From contig CM022665.1 in assembly GCA_012295275.1 (NCBI GenBank), positions 44,922,595 to 44,986,594 of the forward strand: a stretch of DNA of 64,000 nucleotides, in the 5' to 3' direction. The stretch is from Chrysomallon squamiferum. Lineage: Eukaryota > Mollusca > Gastropoda > Neomphalida > Peltospiridae. Made by a program: the position numbers and the translations under genes. How positions within the stretch are numbered: the stretch's first letter is position 1; every line of letters begins with the position of its first letter. Shown here one piece after another: positions 42,145-54,852 of this stretch. Under the pieces are notes generated by a model. It saw only the letters and a list, made by a program, of their open reading frames with translations. It searched no databases and was not told where the DNA came from.

Positions 42145-42145
<1 letters not shown>

Positions 42146-42218
<73 letters not shown>
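42146..42218. repeat. (GA)n microsatellite
   Basis: A GA run of about 73 bases. It sits where the intron or exon carrying helicase motif I would be expected, so expansion or deletion here may have removed that exon. Confidence 0.95.
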
Positions 42219-42222
<4 letters not shown>

Positions 42223-42917
42223 AGAAATTAAAATTAAGCAAAATATTACAAAAATGAGATCAAAACACATTCATTTACTTGGAAGCAATCCATGAATTAA
42301 ATGTGTAAAAAAAACCCTGTAAACTGCTGGTGTGATTAATGTTTTTGGGGTTGTTTTTAAAAAAAAAAAAAATTTCTAAATTCATAATATAAAAATATTT
42401 AAAACCATTGAAAATACATACATGTAACATAACAGGAATGCCCTGCATCTGTATGGGTGTGGGTGTGGAGTAGCCCATGCATGTCACTGCTCTAAACATG
42501 GATCTTGTTTACTTTGCAAAAATAATTAATCTGTAAAAAAAATAATAATTAGAAATGCGTCACTAAATTGAAAAAATAAATAAAAAATAAAAAGTATTTC
42601 TTCTCAGTTTAAGAGTTTTATTATTAAACTTTTAAAATATATTACTATATTTAGTCATCTTAGAAATAAATGTTAGTTTTGAATTTTAAATCATACCTTT
42701 TCTTGTTTTAATTCAGCTAGTGTAGCCCTTGTTTTTATCCTGGTGTTCTTCTTAAGTCTGTTTGGAGTTTACAGACCAAGGTCTCCTCATGAAGTGATGT
42801 TACCAAGGAGATGAAGTTCAGTCTGTTAAGCTTCTTTTTCACTCTCAAAGACTTTGAAAGAGTCTTTTTCATTTTCATCATATAGTTCACTACTGCTGTC
42901 ATTGTCATGTAATTCAT

Positions 42918-43413
42918 CTGTAGATAATAAAGTGAAAATAAAATTTGTATCTAAATTAAATATATAATTAAATAACAAAATAAATCAGGAAAGAAAAAAA
43001 AAAAAAAAAAAGAAAGGAAGGAAAGAAAAGAAAGAAAAGAAAGAAAGAATATAAAAATAATTATTCATGATATTTTCTCATACATATTAAGTGCAGTCCT
43101 TTTTCTCTGTTACTGGATTATGAAAAAATATTTGTAAAATTATTCATTGTCATGGAAAATGAAAACTACTAAAGCAAACATAATGGTTTTATTTCACGGA
43201 AGGAACAGTATGGACTGAACTAAAATGACATCCATATTTATAATACTAAACAAATCTTAAACAAAACTTATTTAGATCATTGTTTTTCACTTTCTTGGAT
43301 TCCTCTGGTTCCTGTATATTGCGACTTCTGATTCCTTTCTGTTGTGAGGTCAATATTATGAGTATTTTTAAATAAATCATTTTGTTGTTTTCCTAAAACT
43401 GACTCTTCTTAAT

Positions 43414-43453
<40 letters not shown>

Positions 43454-44454
43454 GTTAATGTCACATCAACGTATTTCATATAAACAGTTAATAATTATAT
43501 AATTCATGTAATAAACGAAAACTTCCTGTGGTCACTCAGTAGTTTACATTATTAATAATAATAAAACAACAAACAACCCTAACTTTACTCATACTAACAG
43601 TTCAACAACTTAACAAGAAAATGAAGTATAAAGTTGGTGCTTGATGTGTTAATGAATTATTTTGCGACAGAATTATTTATTTATTTGTATTATTTCTATA
43701 AACAATGCTTTTATAAAGTTAATACCTTTAACCATTCCGCTTAAACATTATGGAAGCAATTAAAGTTAAATTTATCTCCAAAAACTAACTTTACTAAAAA
43801 AAAAAAAAAAAAATATCACTTTTATATTCACTGACTTCACGTTTGCGTTATAAAAAAACGTTATATATAGTGTTTCTATCCGGAAATGAAAAATGTGTTC
43901 TAGAGTTGTTTCCCTTCAGCATTTAGTTCTGCTGTTTTTTGATCGCACATCGAAGGGCAGAATGTAAGACTTCAATATCTTTTAACTACGGACTTTTTGG
44001 ATTGCGTAATGCTAATTTTACGACACGCTAAATCGGATCTGTTGACAGTTTAATTTTTAAATCGATCTTACAATATCTATTTTTGGACCTGGGTTCTTTT
44101 ATTCGAATTATTGTCATTTCTCCAATAAGTCACATTAACTTAAGTGAAATGTCATCAGAATATTTGAAATTGCTAATATTTTCAGTCATTTTTGGGAAAA
44201 GAGTTCCGAATATTCCAACATTACTATTAATCGATTTAAAGACTCATCTTTTGATGGGGTTTATATAGAAAAGAGGGGCTTCGTCTTTAGTGGGCGGACT
44301 ACAACGAAACAAAGAATTTTTTTTCTCTCGTTTTATTTTTTTTAATTTTTTGTCTTTTTAAATGACAGGCTTGTCCTTTTTTTAAATTCAATATCTTCAA
44401 ATGTTATGAATATTTAAACAGAAACTCGGAATTATGAGTGAAATGAAGTTCAGT
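42918..44454. other. Upstream flank of the DDX52 relic
   Basis: AT-rich DNA with poly(A) runs near 43,420-43,450 and 43,797-43,813. A short minus-strand block around 43,290-43,375 could be a further upstream exon (polar, Lys/Glu rich) but I cannot confirm it. The GC content rises around 43,850-44,060, where a former promoter might lie; this is a guess. Confidence 0.35.
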
Positions 44455-45270
44455 TTTTTAGTTTGATAAATAAAAACAAACAAGAGAAATAAAAAGTTTC
44501 ATTGTATTTCATTTCTTATTTACAAAACAATTATATATAATCAAAAATCTAGTATATACACATATTTACAGGTTTTATTTTCTTACAATAACAAAAGAAG
44601 TTTAATTTTATTTCATTTATTATTTACAAAACAATTCAATTTAATCAAAAAACTAGTATGTACACATATTTACATTTTTTTTAAAAACTAATAAAAAGTT
44701 TTCTTTTACACTAATAAAAGTTTAATTGTATTTCATTTGTTATTTACAAAGAAATTAAAGTTAATCAAAAAACTAGTATATACACATATTTACAGGGTTT
44801 TTTTCCTACAATAATAAAAAGTTTCATTGTATTTCATTTGTTATTTACAAAACAATTATATTTAATCAAAAAACTAGTATATACACATATTTACAGCGTT
44901 TTTTTCCTACAATAATAAAAAGTTTAACTATTTCATTTGTTATTTACAAAACAATTAAAGTTAATCAAAAATCTAGCATGTACACATATTTACATTTTTT
45001 TTCCTACAATAATAAAAAGTTTAACTATTTCATTTGTTATTTACAAAACAATTAAAATTAATCAAAAAACTAGTATGCACACATATTTACATTTTTAAAA
45101 AAAAACTAATACAAAATTTAATTGTATTTGATTTGTTATTTACAAACCAATTATATTTAATGGTTGTTTTTTTTTTTTGTTTTTTTTTCTTTTTTCAATA
45201 ATAAGAAATTTAATTACATTTCATTTGTTATTTACAAAAAAATAAATTCAATCAAAAAACTGTAAGGTAT
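44455..45270. repeat. Tandem repeat, unit about 105-110 bp
   Basis: Seven or eight units, each with ATTTCATTTGTTATTTACAA, then AATCAAAAAACTAGTATATA, then CACATATTTACA. Unit differences are small indels in poly(A/T) tracts. No coding potential. Confidence 0.8.
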
Positions 45271-45639
45271 AACCATTCCTGTCCTTTTTCTTGTTCTGGT
45301 TTCCTTAGTGGTCTGTAAAACAAAAGAATGAATATTTAAGCCCAATCCAGTGATAATGAAGTTATTAGGTGACACACATTTGTATAATAAAGTGATCAAA
45401 GTAAATGTATTGATTTTATCTAATAATTATATATGAGTAGATATCTTGTTTTTATATACTAATTGTATTTCTGTTATCAGTTGCATGTATGGTATTTGTT
45501 TTTGGTTCAGTTGTTTGTAAAGAAAATACTGGATGGATGATTAGAAGAATGAATGATTTAGAAAATATGTAATTTTTCTTTTCTTTATACATACACAGGC
45601 AAAAAACACGAAATAGCTGTTGCAGTGGTGTGGACTTAA

Positions 45640-46915
45640 TTTTTTGGTGAGGATGAAACCTGCAAAATACCAATAAAGATAAACCATATGTTTTGAAATA
45701 AAAAATAATAATAATAATAATAATAAATAAATAAATAAATAATAAAAGAACACATTTTGTTCTTGAACTCTTTTGCTTTTTCTATCTGTGTTTATTTATT
45801 AAAGAATTTATTAAACCAAAGTATTTTGTTATTAAATAAAGATTTCAAAATAGTTACATGACAAATCAAGATCTAATAACATGTAAAAAAATTACTGCCA
45901 ATGATTCTTTTTCAAATGACAGAGAAATACATTTTCCTATGCTTATATCAATAGTCACTTTATCTGATTCTTCTTAATGGTTACTTTGTTTCTGTTTGTT
46001 TTGTTTGTTAATAACATTAATTAAGATATATTAATAGTAACTCACTTGTGTATGGTGTTTTCCCCAGAGAAGTGGACCTGTAAGTAAAATGAAATTTGAA
46101 ATTGTAGACTTAATAAATTTTGTTACTTTCAAATGTTCTTTTTAGAGGCTAAATTTTGTTAATATTAAGGAAAGATATATATATTAATATCTAATATGTA
46201 ATAATTGATGACAGTAGGAGTTTATTCTTTTCTCTTTTTTCTTTTTTTTCTCTCTTTATTTCATAACTTGGTTATTTATTTTTGTAGTACATTTCTCTTT
46301 AATTAACTCTTGGCATCCATCATGAGCACTTACTGATATATAACGTATTCTGTAGGACATTTAATAATAACAATCTTTCGAAATGTTAAAAAGTTATACT
46401 ACACCTTTTCTTTTCTTCTCATCTGTCTGCAGAGTCTGGATAAAGAGACAAAAGCACATTTAACATATTACATTTTTATCATTACACTTTACACATATTA
46501 ATGAAGAAAGTAATATAAAATGTTAATATAAGCATCATGAAATATAAAATCTAAAAAGAATCTTTCGTAAACGTTAATAAATAGAATAAACTATGCTGAG
46601 ACCTTTTAGTTTCAGAATAAAGAAAACGTGAATGAATGGAGTAAATTATATTTTTCTTTTACAGAAGTCAGGAAAGGAAAACTACAGACAATGCACCATG
46701 AGATTTCTACGTAAAAGGAGATATATCAAAGGCATTTTCCCTCTGAGATTCAATATTCTTGATAAATGAATGATGAGGCTCTGACTGGATTGGGAAATGG
46801 CTGTAAGTAGAATTGATCCTGTATATCTCAAATCTCAGCCACAATAAATAGTCTAGCACAATCTCCAAGTGGGATGCTCACATTAAACACAACAATTAAC
46901 TTGTGTTTATTTTAC
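45640..46915. repeat. Diverged tandem duplication, copy 1
   Basis: Shares an ordered series of blocks with 47,095-48,420: GAGGATGAAACCTGCAAAATACC, a TAA-rich tract, AGTGGACCTGTAAGTAAAATG, AAGTCAGGAAAGGAAAACTACAG and CTGACTGGATTGGGAAATGG. Some blocks border GTAAGT- or AG-like signals, so small exons cannot be excluded, but no open frame is conserved between the copies. Confidence 0.7.
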
Positions 46916-47094
46916 TTTTTAAAACTTAGTTTTTTATTCTTATTATTATTTATTATTATTATTTTTTATTTATTATTATTATTTTTTTTTATTATTATTA
47001 TTTTTTTTTTTTCTCTGATATTATGGAAAATGTTAAGTTGTAAATGACAAAATAATTATATTTATTAACAACTAATGTGCATTCAAATGTGCAT

Positions 47095-48420
47095 TTATGT
47101 TTTGGTCAGGATGAAAGCTGCAAAATACCAAAAAAATAAACCATCTATTTTGAAATAATAACAACAATAATAACAATAACAATAAATAAATAAATAAAAA
47201 GGAAATAATAAAAGAACACCTTTTGTTCTCAAACTCTTTACCTTTTGTAACTGTATTTATTTATTAAACAGTTTATTTGAGGGAAAGATACACTTCTAAG
47301 AAACATGAATCAAATATTTAAATCAAAGTAATTTTGATATTAAATAAAGCTTTTAAAATACTAACATGACAATTCAAGATTTAATAATAAAAAAATATCT
47401 ACCATTATTTTTTTCAAATGACAAATAAATACATTTTCCTATTCTTATGTTAATAATTACTTTATCTGATTGATGTTAATGGTTACTTTCTTTTGTTGTT
47501 TTTTGTTTCTTTGTTAATAACATTAAGATTTTTTAGTAGTAACCCACTCATGATCGGTGGTTTTTTCAGAGGAGTGGACCTGTAAGTAAAATGAAATTTG
47601 AAACTATAGAACTAAATAAATTGTCTAATTTTCAGATTTTCTTAATAAGGAAAGAGAATTATAATAATATGTTATATGTAATAATTATTGATAATAACAT
47701 TTTATTAAATGTCATCTATAGAGTGTTATTCACTGCCAAAGAAACTGAAAATAAACAAAATAGCAGATTGCAGTGGATATAGTTATGAACGCTTTAATTA
47801 ACTCTTGGCATTCATTGTCTTCACTTACTGATATATAAAGTATTCTATAAGACATTTTATAACTATAATTCAAGATGTTAAAAAGCTATACACACCCTTC
47901 TTTCATGTTCTTTTATCTGTGGAGTCTGAATAAAGAGACAATAACACATTTAACATTATACTTTTTTATCACTACACTTCCCATACATTAATGAACAAAG
48001 TAATGTAAAATCTTAATATAAGTGTCATGAAATATAAAATCTAAATAGAATTTTTCATAAAATTTAATAAAGGAATAAACTATACTGAGATTTTTTAGTT
48101 TTGTTATAGTTTCACAATTAAAAAAGTGAATGAATGGACTAAATTATATTTTTAATTTACAGAGGTCAGGAAAGGAAAACTACAGAGAATACACTATGGG
48201 CTTACTGACTATAAGGAGATACTTTAAAGGCATCTTTCCATAGGGATTCAGTTTACTTCATAAATGAGTGATGGGTCTCTGACTGGATTGGGAAATTGCT
48301 GTGAGTAGAACTGATCCTGTATATCTCAAATATCAGCCATAATAAATAGTCTAGCGCAATCTCTAATGGGGATGTTGACATTAAACATAGACATTAACTA
48401 GTCCTTATTTACTTTTCAAT
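47095..48420. repeat. Diverged tandem duplication, copy 2
   Basis: Second copy of 45,640-46,915 in the same orientation with substitutions and indels throughout. I see no conserved coding frame. Confidence 0.7.
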
Positions 48421-48800
48421 ATTTTATTTTATTTATTTATTTTATAACAAGTTTTTTTCTTAAATTAAAATAATTTCAAATTTCGATCAGATTAGACAAC
48501 ATAAGAGTTAAAATATGGTTTTATATTGTTTGCAACTGTCAATGGTTTATTAAGAAACATAGTGCCACAATTTTAGTATCTTGTACCTTGTAGGAAATTA
48601 AGTAGAATAATCATTTGAACACTGGAATGATAATTTCTTTCATTTTCTAAAGAATGGATATGTACATTATTTTAGTTGTTTATCATTGCAAGGTGTCTCT
48701 TAAAACATTGGTGTACAGTAAATGTGCATGAATAGGTTGATTAAAAAATTTCACTGTCGGTGGAGTGTACATCAATTTTCTGTATGAATTGGAATGTCAA
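48421..48800. other. Host spacer before assembly gap
   Basis: AT-rich unique sequence ending at the run of N. No gene recognised. Confidence 0.5.
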
Positions 48801-49000
48801 NNNNNNNNNNNNNNNNNNNNNNNNNNNNNNNNNNNNNNNNNNNNNNNNNNNNNNNNNNNNNNNNNNNNNNNNNNNNNNNNNNNNNNNNNNNNNNNNNNNN
48901 NNNNNNNNNNNNNNNNNNNNNNNNNNNNNNNNNNNNNNNNNNNNNNNNNNNNNNNNNNNNNNNNNNNNNNNNNNNNNNNNNNNNNNNNNNNNNNNNNNNN
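48801..49000. other. Assembly gap (200 N)
   Basis: Exactly 200 unknown bases, a placeholder size. The TSP1 array begins with the first base after it, so an unknown number of array units may be missing. Confidence 0.99.
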
Positions 49001-50619
49001 GACAAGTTATATGTTTTGACGAAGATTATCTGTCCAAGCAGTATTGAAACTGAGTAAATTTATTAAAAAACAAAATACAAAACTTGGAACAGCTCACAGC
49101 AAACATGCCGTCCTTATGTGCAAAGTTCAATACACAGAAAAAGCTACCACGTGGTGTTGATAGAAATAACGGAACCTAAAGCAACGAACGCTCAGTGAGT
49201 AAACACTAAACGATACAAACTTTCCTTTACATTTCAGGTGAAGAGGATACGTGCAAAACTGTCTACACTGCGATGTTAGCTAGATGTGTTAATAGTACTG
49301 GTCACACAAACGATACAATGGCGATTATGCTTTCTCGTGGGCAAGAAGGTTCTATTCCGAAAGGGGAATCGGTTTTCACATTCAGGAATAAGCACTGCAC
49401 GTAAGTCTATTATCCGTTTCTTTGAGTTAGATGTGTACATTTCTATTTATATACGTATGTATGGCTGAACATACTTGAATAGGTATGTATACGCTTATAT
49501 CTGTATTTGTTTAACTATGATCGTTGCTTCTTATAATCATACCTATATCATTATTCATGGCACTGCTTTTCATGTACACATTTAACAGTATGTTTTCATC
49601 TGTTTCATTGTGGTACTCACGAAACTGTATTCTGACACTTGTAGGAAAACTAAGATCAATTTGGTATCAACGTGTTTCCAAGATGCTGCTCGTGCCACAG
49701 AGAAAAATGATAAATGTAAAGGTTTAATTGGAGATAAAATGAAGAAAGACGCGAAAAATAAATCATCGGAATATAAATTAGTTTGCGATGCTGGTAAGTA
49801 GATTAGCCGATCTCTTTCTAAAACCAACAAACACCAAGACAAACACGTCTAGTTGATGCCATGCTATATCATAACATCGACACAAAACAAAGATTTATGT
49901 AGATATGCCTCTCTCTCTTTGTACGTCCATGCAGTATACTATTAATTGATGTTCTACAATAAATAAATAAAGAAATAAATAACGAAATAAATAAATGATT
50001 TTCATATCTTGATTTGTTTTCTTCTTCTAAGTTTCTGGCGAGTGGAATGAATGGACAAAAGAGCACGAAAAGTGCAATAACACATGTGGTGTCGGTACAG
50101 CTGTTGTATCGAAAATTCGAACATGTAAGAAACTCCCAGAGACTGGAAACAAACTAAAACTATGCATAGGAGATTCTAACGAAACAGAATATGAATCCTG
50201 TGACACAACACAATTATGTAAAGGTAAGTAATAATACGAGAAGATTAGTTAGTTATACATCTAAAAAGTAAGATAATGCACTTTAAACAAAAGCCATAAG
50301 GAATAAACGATAGAAAACGTTTCGAAATAAACACAAATAGAAACACATATATGTGTCTCTCTATTAATATTCACACACGCACACATACATAGAATGTTAC
50401 TCAGAAGCAGGTATTCACATTGAAGAACAAACATGTAAACATCAGAGAAACAGACAGGTAATACAGCTGAAATAACTCACACCTATATGCTACCAGATAT
50501 GTGAAGATATAACAATAGAGTTAGCCGAATGCGCCCTATTTATCCCGTGTAGACTAGCAATTCCGGTGGAAAAGTCGAAACACCAATAATACCATTGACC
50601 CAAATGCTCATTGTGCTAG
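49001..50619 (+). CDS. TSP1-array unit 1: six-cysteine module plus thrombospondin type-1 domain (3 exons)
   Basis: Three exons with GT-AG borders: 49,238-49,400 (163 bp, phase 1 to 2), 49,645-49,793 (149 bp, phase 2 to 1) and 50,032-50,223 (192 bp, phase 1 to 1). Together they make 504 bp, a phase-symmetric block of 168 residues that can be repeated without shifting frame. Exons 1 and 2 encode a novel-looking six-cysteine domain (three Cys each; CKTVYTAMLARC at its start, YKLVCDAG at its end). Exon 3 is a TSP1 repeat: GEWNEWTKE, then NNTCGVGTA, IRTC and three more Cys. TSP1 domains are extracellular and bind matrix or cell surfaces. No start exon, signal peptide or terminal exon is visible, so the array is the interior of a large secreted or surface protein, or a set of broken copies. 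Confidence 0.8.
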
Positions 50620-52233
50620 GACAAGTTATATGTTTTGACGAAGATTATCTGTCCAAGCAGTATTGAAACTGAGTAAATTTATTAAAAAACAAAATACAAA
50701 ACTTGGAACAGCTCACAGCAAATATGCCGTCCTTATGTGCAAAGTTCAATACACAGAAAAAGCTACCACGTGGTGTTGATAGAAATAACGGAACCTAAAG
50801 CAACGAACGCTCAGTGAGTAAACACTAAACGATACAAACTTTCCTTTACATTTCAGGTGAAGAGGATACGTGCAAAACTGTCTACACTGCGATGTTAGCT
50901 AGATGTGTTAATAGTACTGGTCACACAAACGATACAATGGCGATTATGCTTTCTCGTGGGCAAGAAGGTTCTATTCCGAAAGGGGAATCGGTTTTCACAT
51001 TCAGGAATAAGCACTGCACGTAAGTCTATTATCCGTTTCTTTGAGTTAGATGTGTACATTTCTATTTATATACGTATGTATGGCTGAACATACTTGAATA
51101 GGTATGTATACGCTTATATCTGTATTTGTTTAATTATGATCGTTGCTTCTTATAATCATACCTATATCATTATTCATGGCAATGCTTTTCATCTAAACAT
51201 TTAACAGTATGTTTTCATCTGTTTCATTGTGGTACTCACGAAACTGTATTCTGACACTTGTAGGAAAACTAAGATCAATTTGGTATCAACGTGTTTCCAA
51301 GATGCTGCTCGTGCCACAGAGAAAAATGATAAATGTAAAGGTTTAATTGGAGATAAAATGAAGAAAGACGCGAAAAATAAATCATCGGAATATAAATTAG
51401 TTTGCGATGCTGGTAAGTAGATTAGCCGATCTCTTTCTAAAACCAACAAACACCAAGACAAACACGTCTAGTTGATGCCATGCTATATCATAACATCGAC
51501 ACAAAACAAAGATTTATGTAGATATGCCTCTCTCTCTCTTTGTACGTCCATGCAGTACACTATTAATTGATGTTCAATAAATAAAGAAATAAATAACGAA
51601 ATAAATAAATGATTTTCATATCTTGATTTGTTTTCTTCTTCTAAGTTTCTGGCGAGTGGAATGAATGGACAAAAGAGCACGAAAAGTGCAATAACACATG
51701 TGGTGTCGGTACAGCTGTTGTATCGAAAATTCGAACATGTAAGAAACTCCCAGAGACTGGAAACAAACTAAAACTATGCATAGGAGATTCTAACGAAACA
51801 GAATATGAATCCTGTGACACAACACAATTATGTAAAGGTAAGTAATAATACGAGAAGATTAGTTAGTTATACATCTAAAAAGTAAGATAATGCACTTTAA
51901 ACAAAAGCCATAAGGAATAAACGATAGAAAACGTTTCGAAATAAACACAAATAGAAACACATATATGTGTCTCTCTATTAATATTCACACACGCACACAT
52001 ACATAGAATGTTACTCAGAAGCAGGTATTCACATTGAAGAACAAACATGTAAACATCAGAGAAACAGACAGGTAATACAGCTGAAATAACTCACACCTAT
52101 ATGCTACCAGATATGTGAAGATATAACAATAGAGTTAGCCGAATGCGCCCTATTTATCCCGTGTAGACTAGCAATTCCGGTGGAAAAGTCGAAACACCAA
52201 TAATACCATTGACCCAAATGCTCATTGTGCTAG
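50620..52233 (+). CDS. TSP1-array unit 2
   Basis: Exons 50,857-51,019, 51,264-51,412 and 51,646-51,837, all with the same lengths, phases and encoded residues as unit 1. Introns differ by small indels (for example the AATAAATAAAGAAATAAAT tract near 51,580). Near-identity of introns and exons shows very recent duplication or homogenisation. Confidence 0.8.
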
Positions 52234-53852
52234 GACAAGTTATATGTTTTGACGAAGATTATCTGTCCAAGCAGTATTGAAACTGAGTAAATTTATTAAA
52301 AAACAAAATACAAAACTTGGAACAGCTCACAGCAAACATGCCGTCCTTATGTGCAAAGTTCAATACACAGAAAAAGCTACCACGTGGTGTTGATAGAAAT
52401 AACGGAACCTAAAGCAACGAACGCTCAGTGAGTAAACACTAAACGATACAAACTTTCCTTTACATTTCAGGTGAAGAGGATACGTGCAAAACTGTCTACA
52501 CTGCGATGTTAGCTAGATGTGTTAATAGTACTGGTCACACAAACGATACAATGGCGATTATGCTTTCTCGTGGGCAAGAAGGTTCTATTCCGAAAGGGGA
52601 ATCGGTTTTCACATTCAGGAATAAGCACTGCACGTAAGTCTATTATCCGTTTCTTTGAGTTAGATGTGTACATTTCTATTTATATACGTATGTATGGCTG
52701 AACATACTTGAATAGGTATGTATACGCTTATATCTGTATTTGTTTAATTATGATCGTTGCTTCTTATAATCATACCTATATCATTATTCATGGCAATGCT
52801 TTTCATCTAAACATTTAACAGTATGTTTTCATCTGTTTCATTGTGGTACTCACGAAACTGTATTCTGACACTTGTAGGAAAACTAAGATCAATTTGGTAT
52901 CAACGTGTTTCCAAGATGCTGCTCGTGCCACAGAGAAAAATGATAAATGTAAAGGTTTAATTGGAGATAAAATGAAGAAAGACGCGAAAAATAAATCATC
53001 GGAATATAAATTAGTTTGCGATGCTGGTAAGTAGATTAGCCGATCTCTTTCTAAAACCAACAAACACCAAGACAAACACGTCTAGTTGATGCCATGCTAT
53101 ATCATAACATCGACACAAAACAAAGATTTATGTAGATATGCCTCTCTCTCTTTGTACGTCCATGCAGTATACTATTAATTGATGTTCTACAATAAAGAAA
53201 TAAAGAAATAAATAACGAAATAAATAAATGATTTTCATATCTTGATTTGTTTTCTTCTTCTAAGTTTCTGGCGAGTGGAATGAATGGACAAAAGAGCACG
53301 AAAAGTGCAATAACACATGTGGTGTCGGTACAGCTGTTGTATCGAAAATTCGAACATGTAAGAAACTCCCAGAGACTGGAAACAAACTAAAACTATGCAT
53401 AGGAGATTCTAACGAAACAGAATATGAATCCTGTGACACAACACAATTATGTAAAGGTAAGTAATAATACGAGAAGATTAGTTAGTTATACATCTAAAAA
53501 GTAAGATAATGCACTTTAAACAAAAGCCATAAGGAATAAACGATAGAAAACGTTTCGAAATAAACACAAATAGAAACACATATATGTGTCTCTCTATTAA
53601 TATTCACACACGCACACATACATAGAATGTTACTCAGAAGCAGGTATTCACATTGAAGAACAAACATGTAAACATCAGAAAAACAGACAGGTAATACAGC
53701 TGAAATAACTCACACCTATATGCTACCAGATATGTGAAGATATAACAATAGAGTTAGCCGAATGCGCCCTATTTATCCCGTGTAGACTAGCAATTCCGGT
53801 GGAAAAGTCGAAACACCAATAATACCATTGACCCAAATGCTCATTGTGCTAG
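52234..53852 (+). CDS. TSP1-array unit 3
   Basis: Exons 52,471-52,633, 52,878-53,026 and 53,265-53,456; intact splice sites and frame. Encodes the same 168-residue module as units 1 and 2. Confidence 0.8.
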
Positions 53853-54429
53853 GACAAGTTATATGTTTTGACGAAGATTATCTGTCCAAGCAGTATTGAA
53901 ACTGAGTAAATTTATTAAAAAACAAAATACAAAACTTGGAACAGCTCACAGCAAACATGCCGTCCTTATGTGCAAAGTTCAATACACAGAAAAAGCTACC
54001 ACGTGGTGTTGATAGAAATAACGGAACCTAAAGCAACGAACGCTCAGTGAGTAAACACTAAACGATACAAACTTTCCTTTACATTTCAGGTGAAGAGGAT
54101 ACGTGCAAAACTGTCTACACTGCGATGTTAGCTAGATGTGTTAATAGTACTGGTCACACAAACGATACAATGGCGATTATGCTTTCTCGTGGGCAAGAAG
54201 GTTCTATTCCGAAAGGGGAATCGGTTTTCACATTCAGGAATAAGCACTGCACGTAAGTCTATTATCCGTTTCTTTGAGTTAGATGTGTACATTTCTATTT
54301 ATATACGTATGTATGGCTGAACCTACTTGAATAGGTATGTATACGGTTATATCTGTATTTGTTTAATTATGATCGTTGCTTCTTATAATCATACCTATAT
54401 CATTATTCATGGCAATGCTTTTCATCTAA
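53853..54429 (+). pseudogene. TSP1-array unit 4, cut by the inversion
   Basis: Only the first exon (54,090-54,252) is present. The unit is interrupted in the following intron at 54,423-54,429, where the array switches strand. Exons 2 and 3 are absent. Confidence 0.8.
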
Positions 54430-54852
54430 CTCAAAGAAACGGATAATAGACTTACGTGCAGTGCTTATTCCTGAATGTGAAAACCGATTCCCCTTTCGGA
54501 ATAGAACCTTCTTGCCCACGAGAAAGCATAATCGCCATTGTATCGTTTGTGTGACCAGTACTATTAACACATCTAGCTAACATCGCAGTGTAGACAGTTT
54601 TGCACGTATCCTCTCACCTGAAATGTAAAGGAACGTTTGTATCGTTTAGTGTTTACTCACTGAGCGTTCGTTGCTTTAGTTTCCGTTATTTCTTTCAACA
54701 CCACGTGGTAGCTTTTTCTGTGTATTGAACTTTTCACATAAGGACGGCATATTTGCTGTGTGCTGTTCGAAGTTTGGTTTTTTTTTTTTATAAATTTACT
54801 CAGTTTCAATCGTGCTTGGACAGATAATCTTCGTCAAAACATATAACTTGTC
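54430..54852 (-). pseudogene. Partial minus-strand unit at the inversion, first exon frameshifted
   Basis: It holds only the first-exon part (54,456-54,617, minus strand). The exon is 162 instead of 163 bp because one base is missing near 54,611-54,616 close to the acceptor, so its frame differs from all other units. As the most 3' exon of the minus array it would have no downstream partner. Confidence 0.75.

Larger units (their letters stand above)
38784..42917 (-). pseudogene. DDX52-like DEAD-box RNA helicase, decayed intron-containing copy
   Basis: Exon-like blocks with GT-AG borders match DDX52/Rok1, a nucleolar helicase of 40S ribosome biogenesis. In transcription order they are: 42,917-42,697 (charged N-terminus ending TLAELKQEK), 42,530-42,422 (KVNKIHV, then Q-motif STPTPIQMQGIPVMLH), 42,099-42,003 (KGFRIHCIEKA...KKFGP), 41,743-41,665 (TLVTTANRLVYLLK), 41,418-41,349 (LVLDEADK, the DEAD-box motif), 40,894-40,761 ([20 protein letters not shown], motif III), about 40,363-40,273 (ENVEQEFLFVG), 39,996-39,874 (PPVLIFVRY...[15 protein letters not shown]) and 38,859-38,784 (KAITFFREDD). 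Disablements: TGA at 41,384-41,382 right after LDEADK, TAG at 42,494-42,492, stops in the first and last blocks, a frameshift with about 30 residues lost before the Q-motif, and no exon for motif I (GSGKT). Retained introns mean a duplicated, not retroposed, pseudogene. Confidence 0.8.

Noticed and set aside
48760-49057. ORFs running through the N block
   Set aside because: Unknown bases translate to X; these are artefacts of the assembly gap.
49286-49468. 60- to 86-codon ORFs recurring in every TSP1-array unit
   Set aside because: They cross exon/intron borders or lie on the opposite strand; the spliced three-exon model explains the conservation better.
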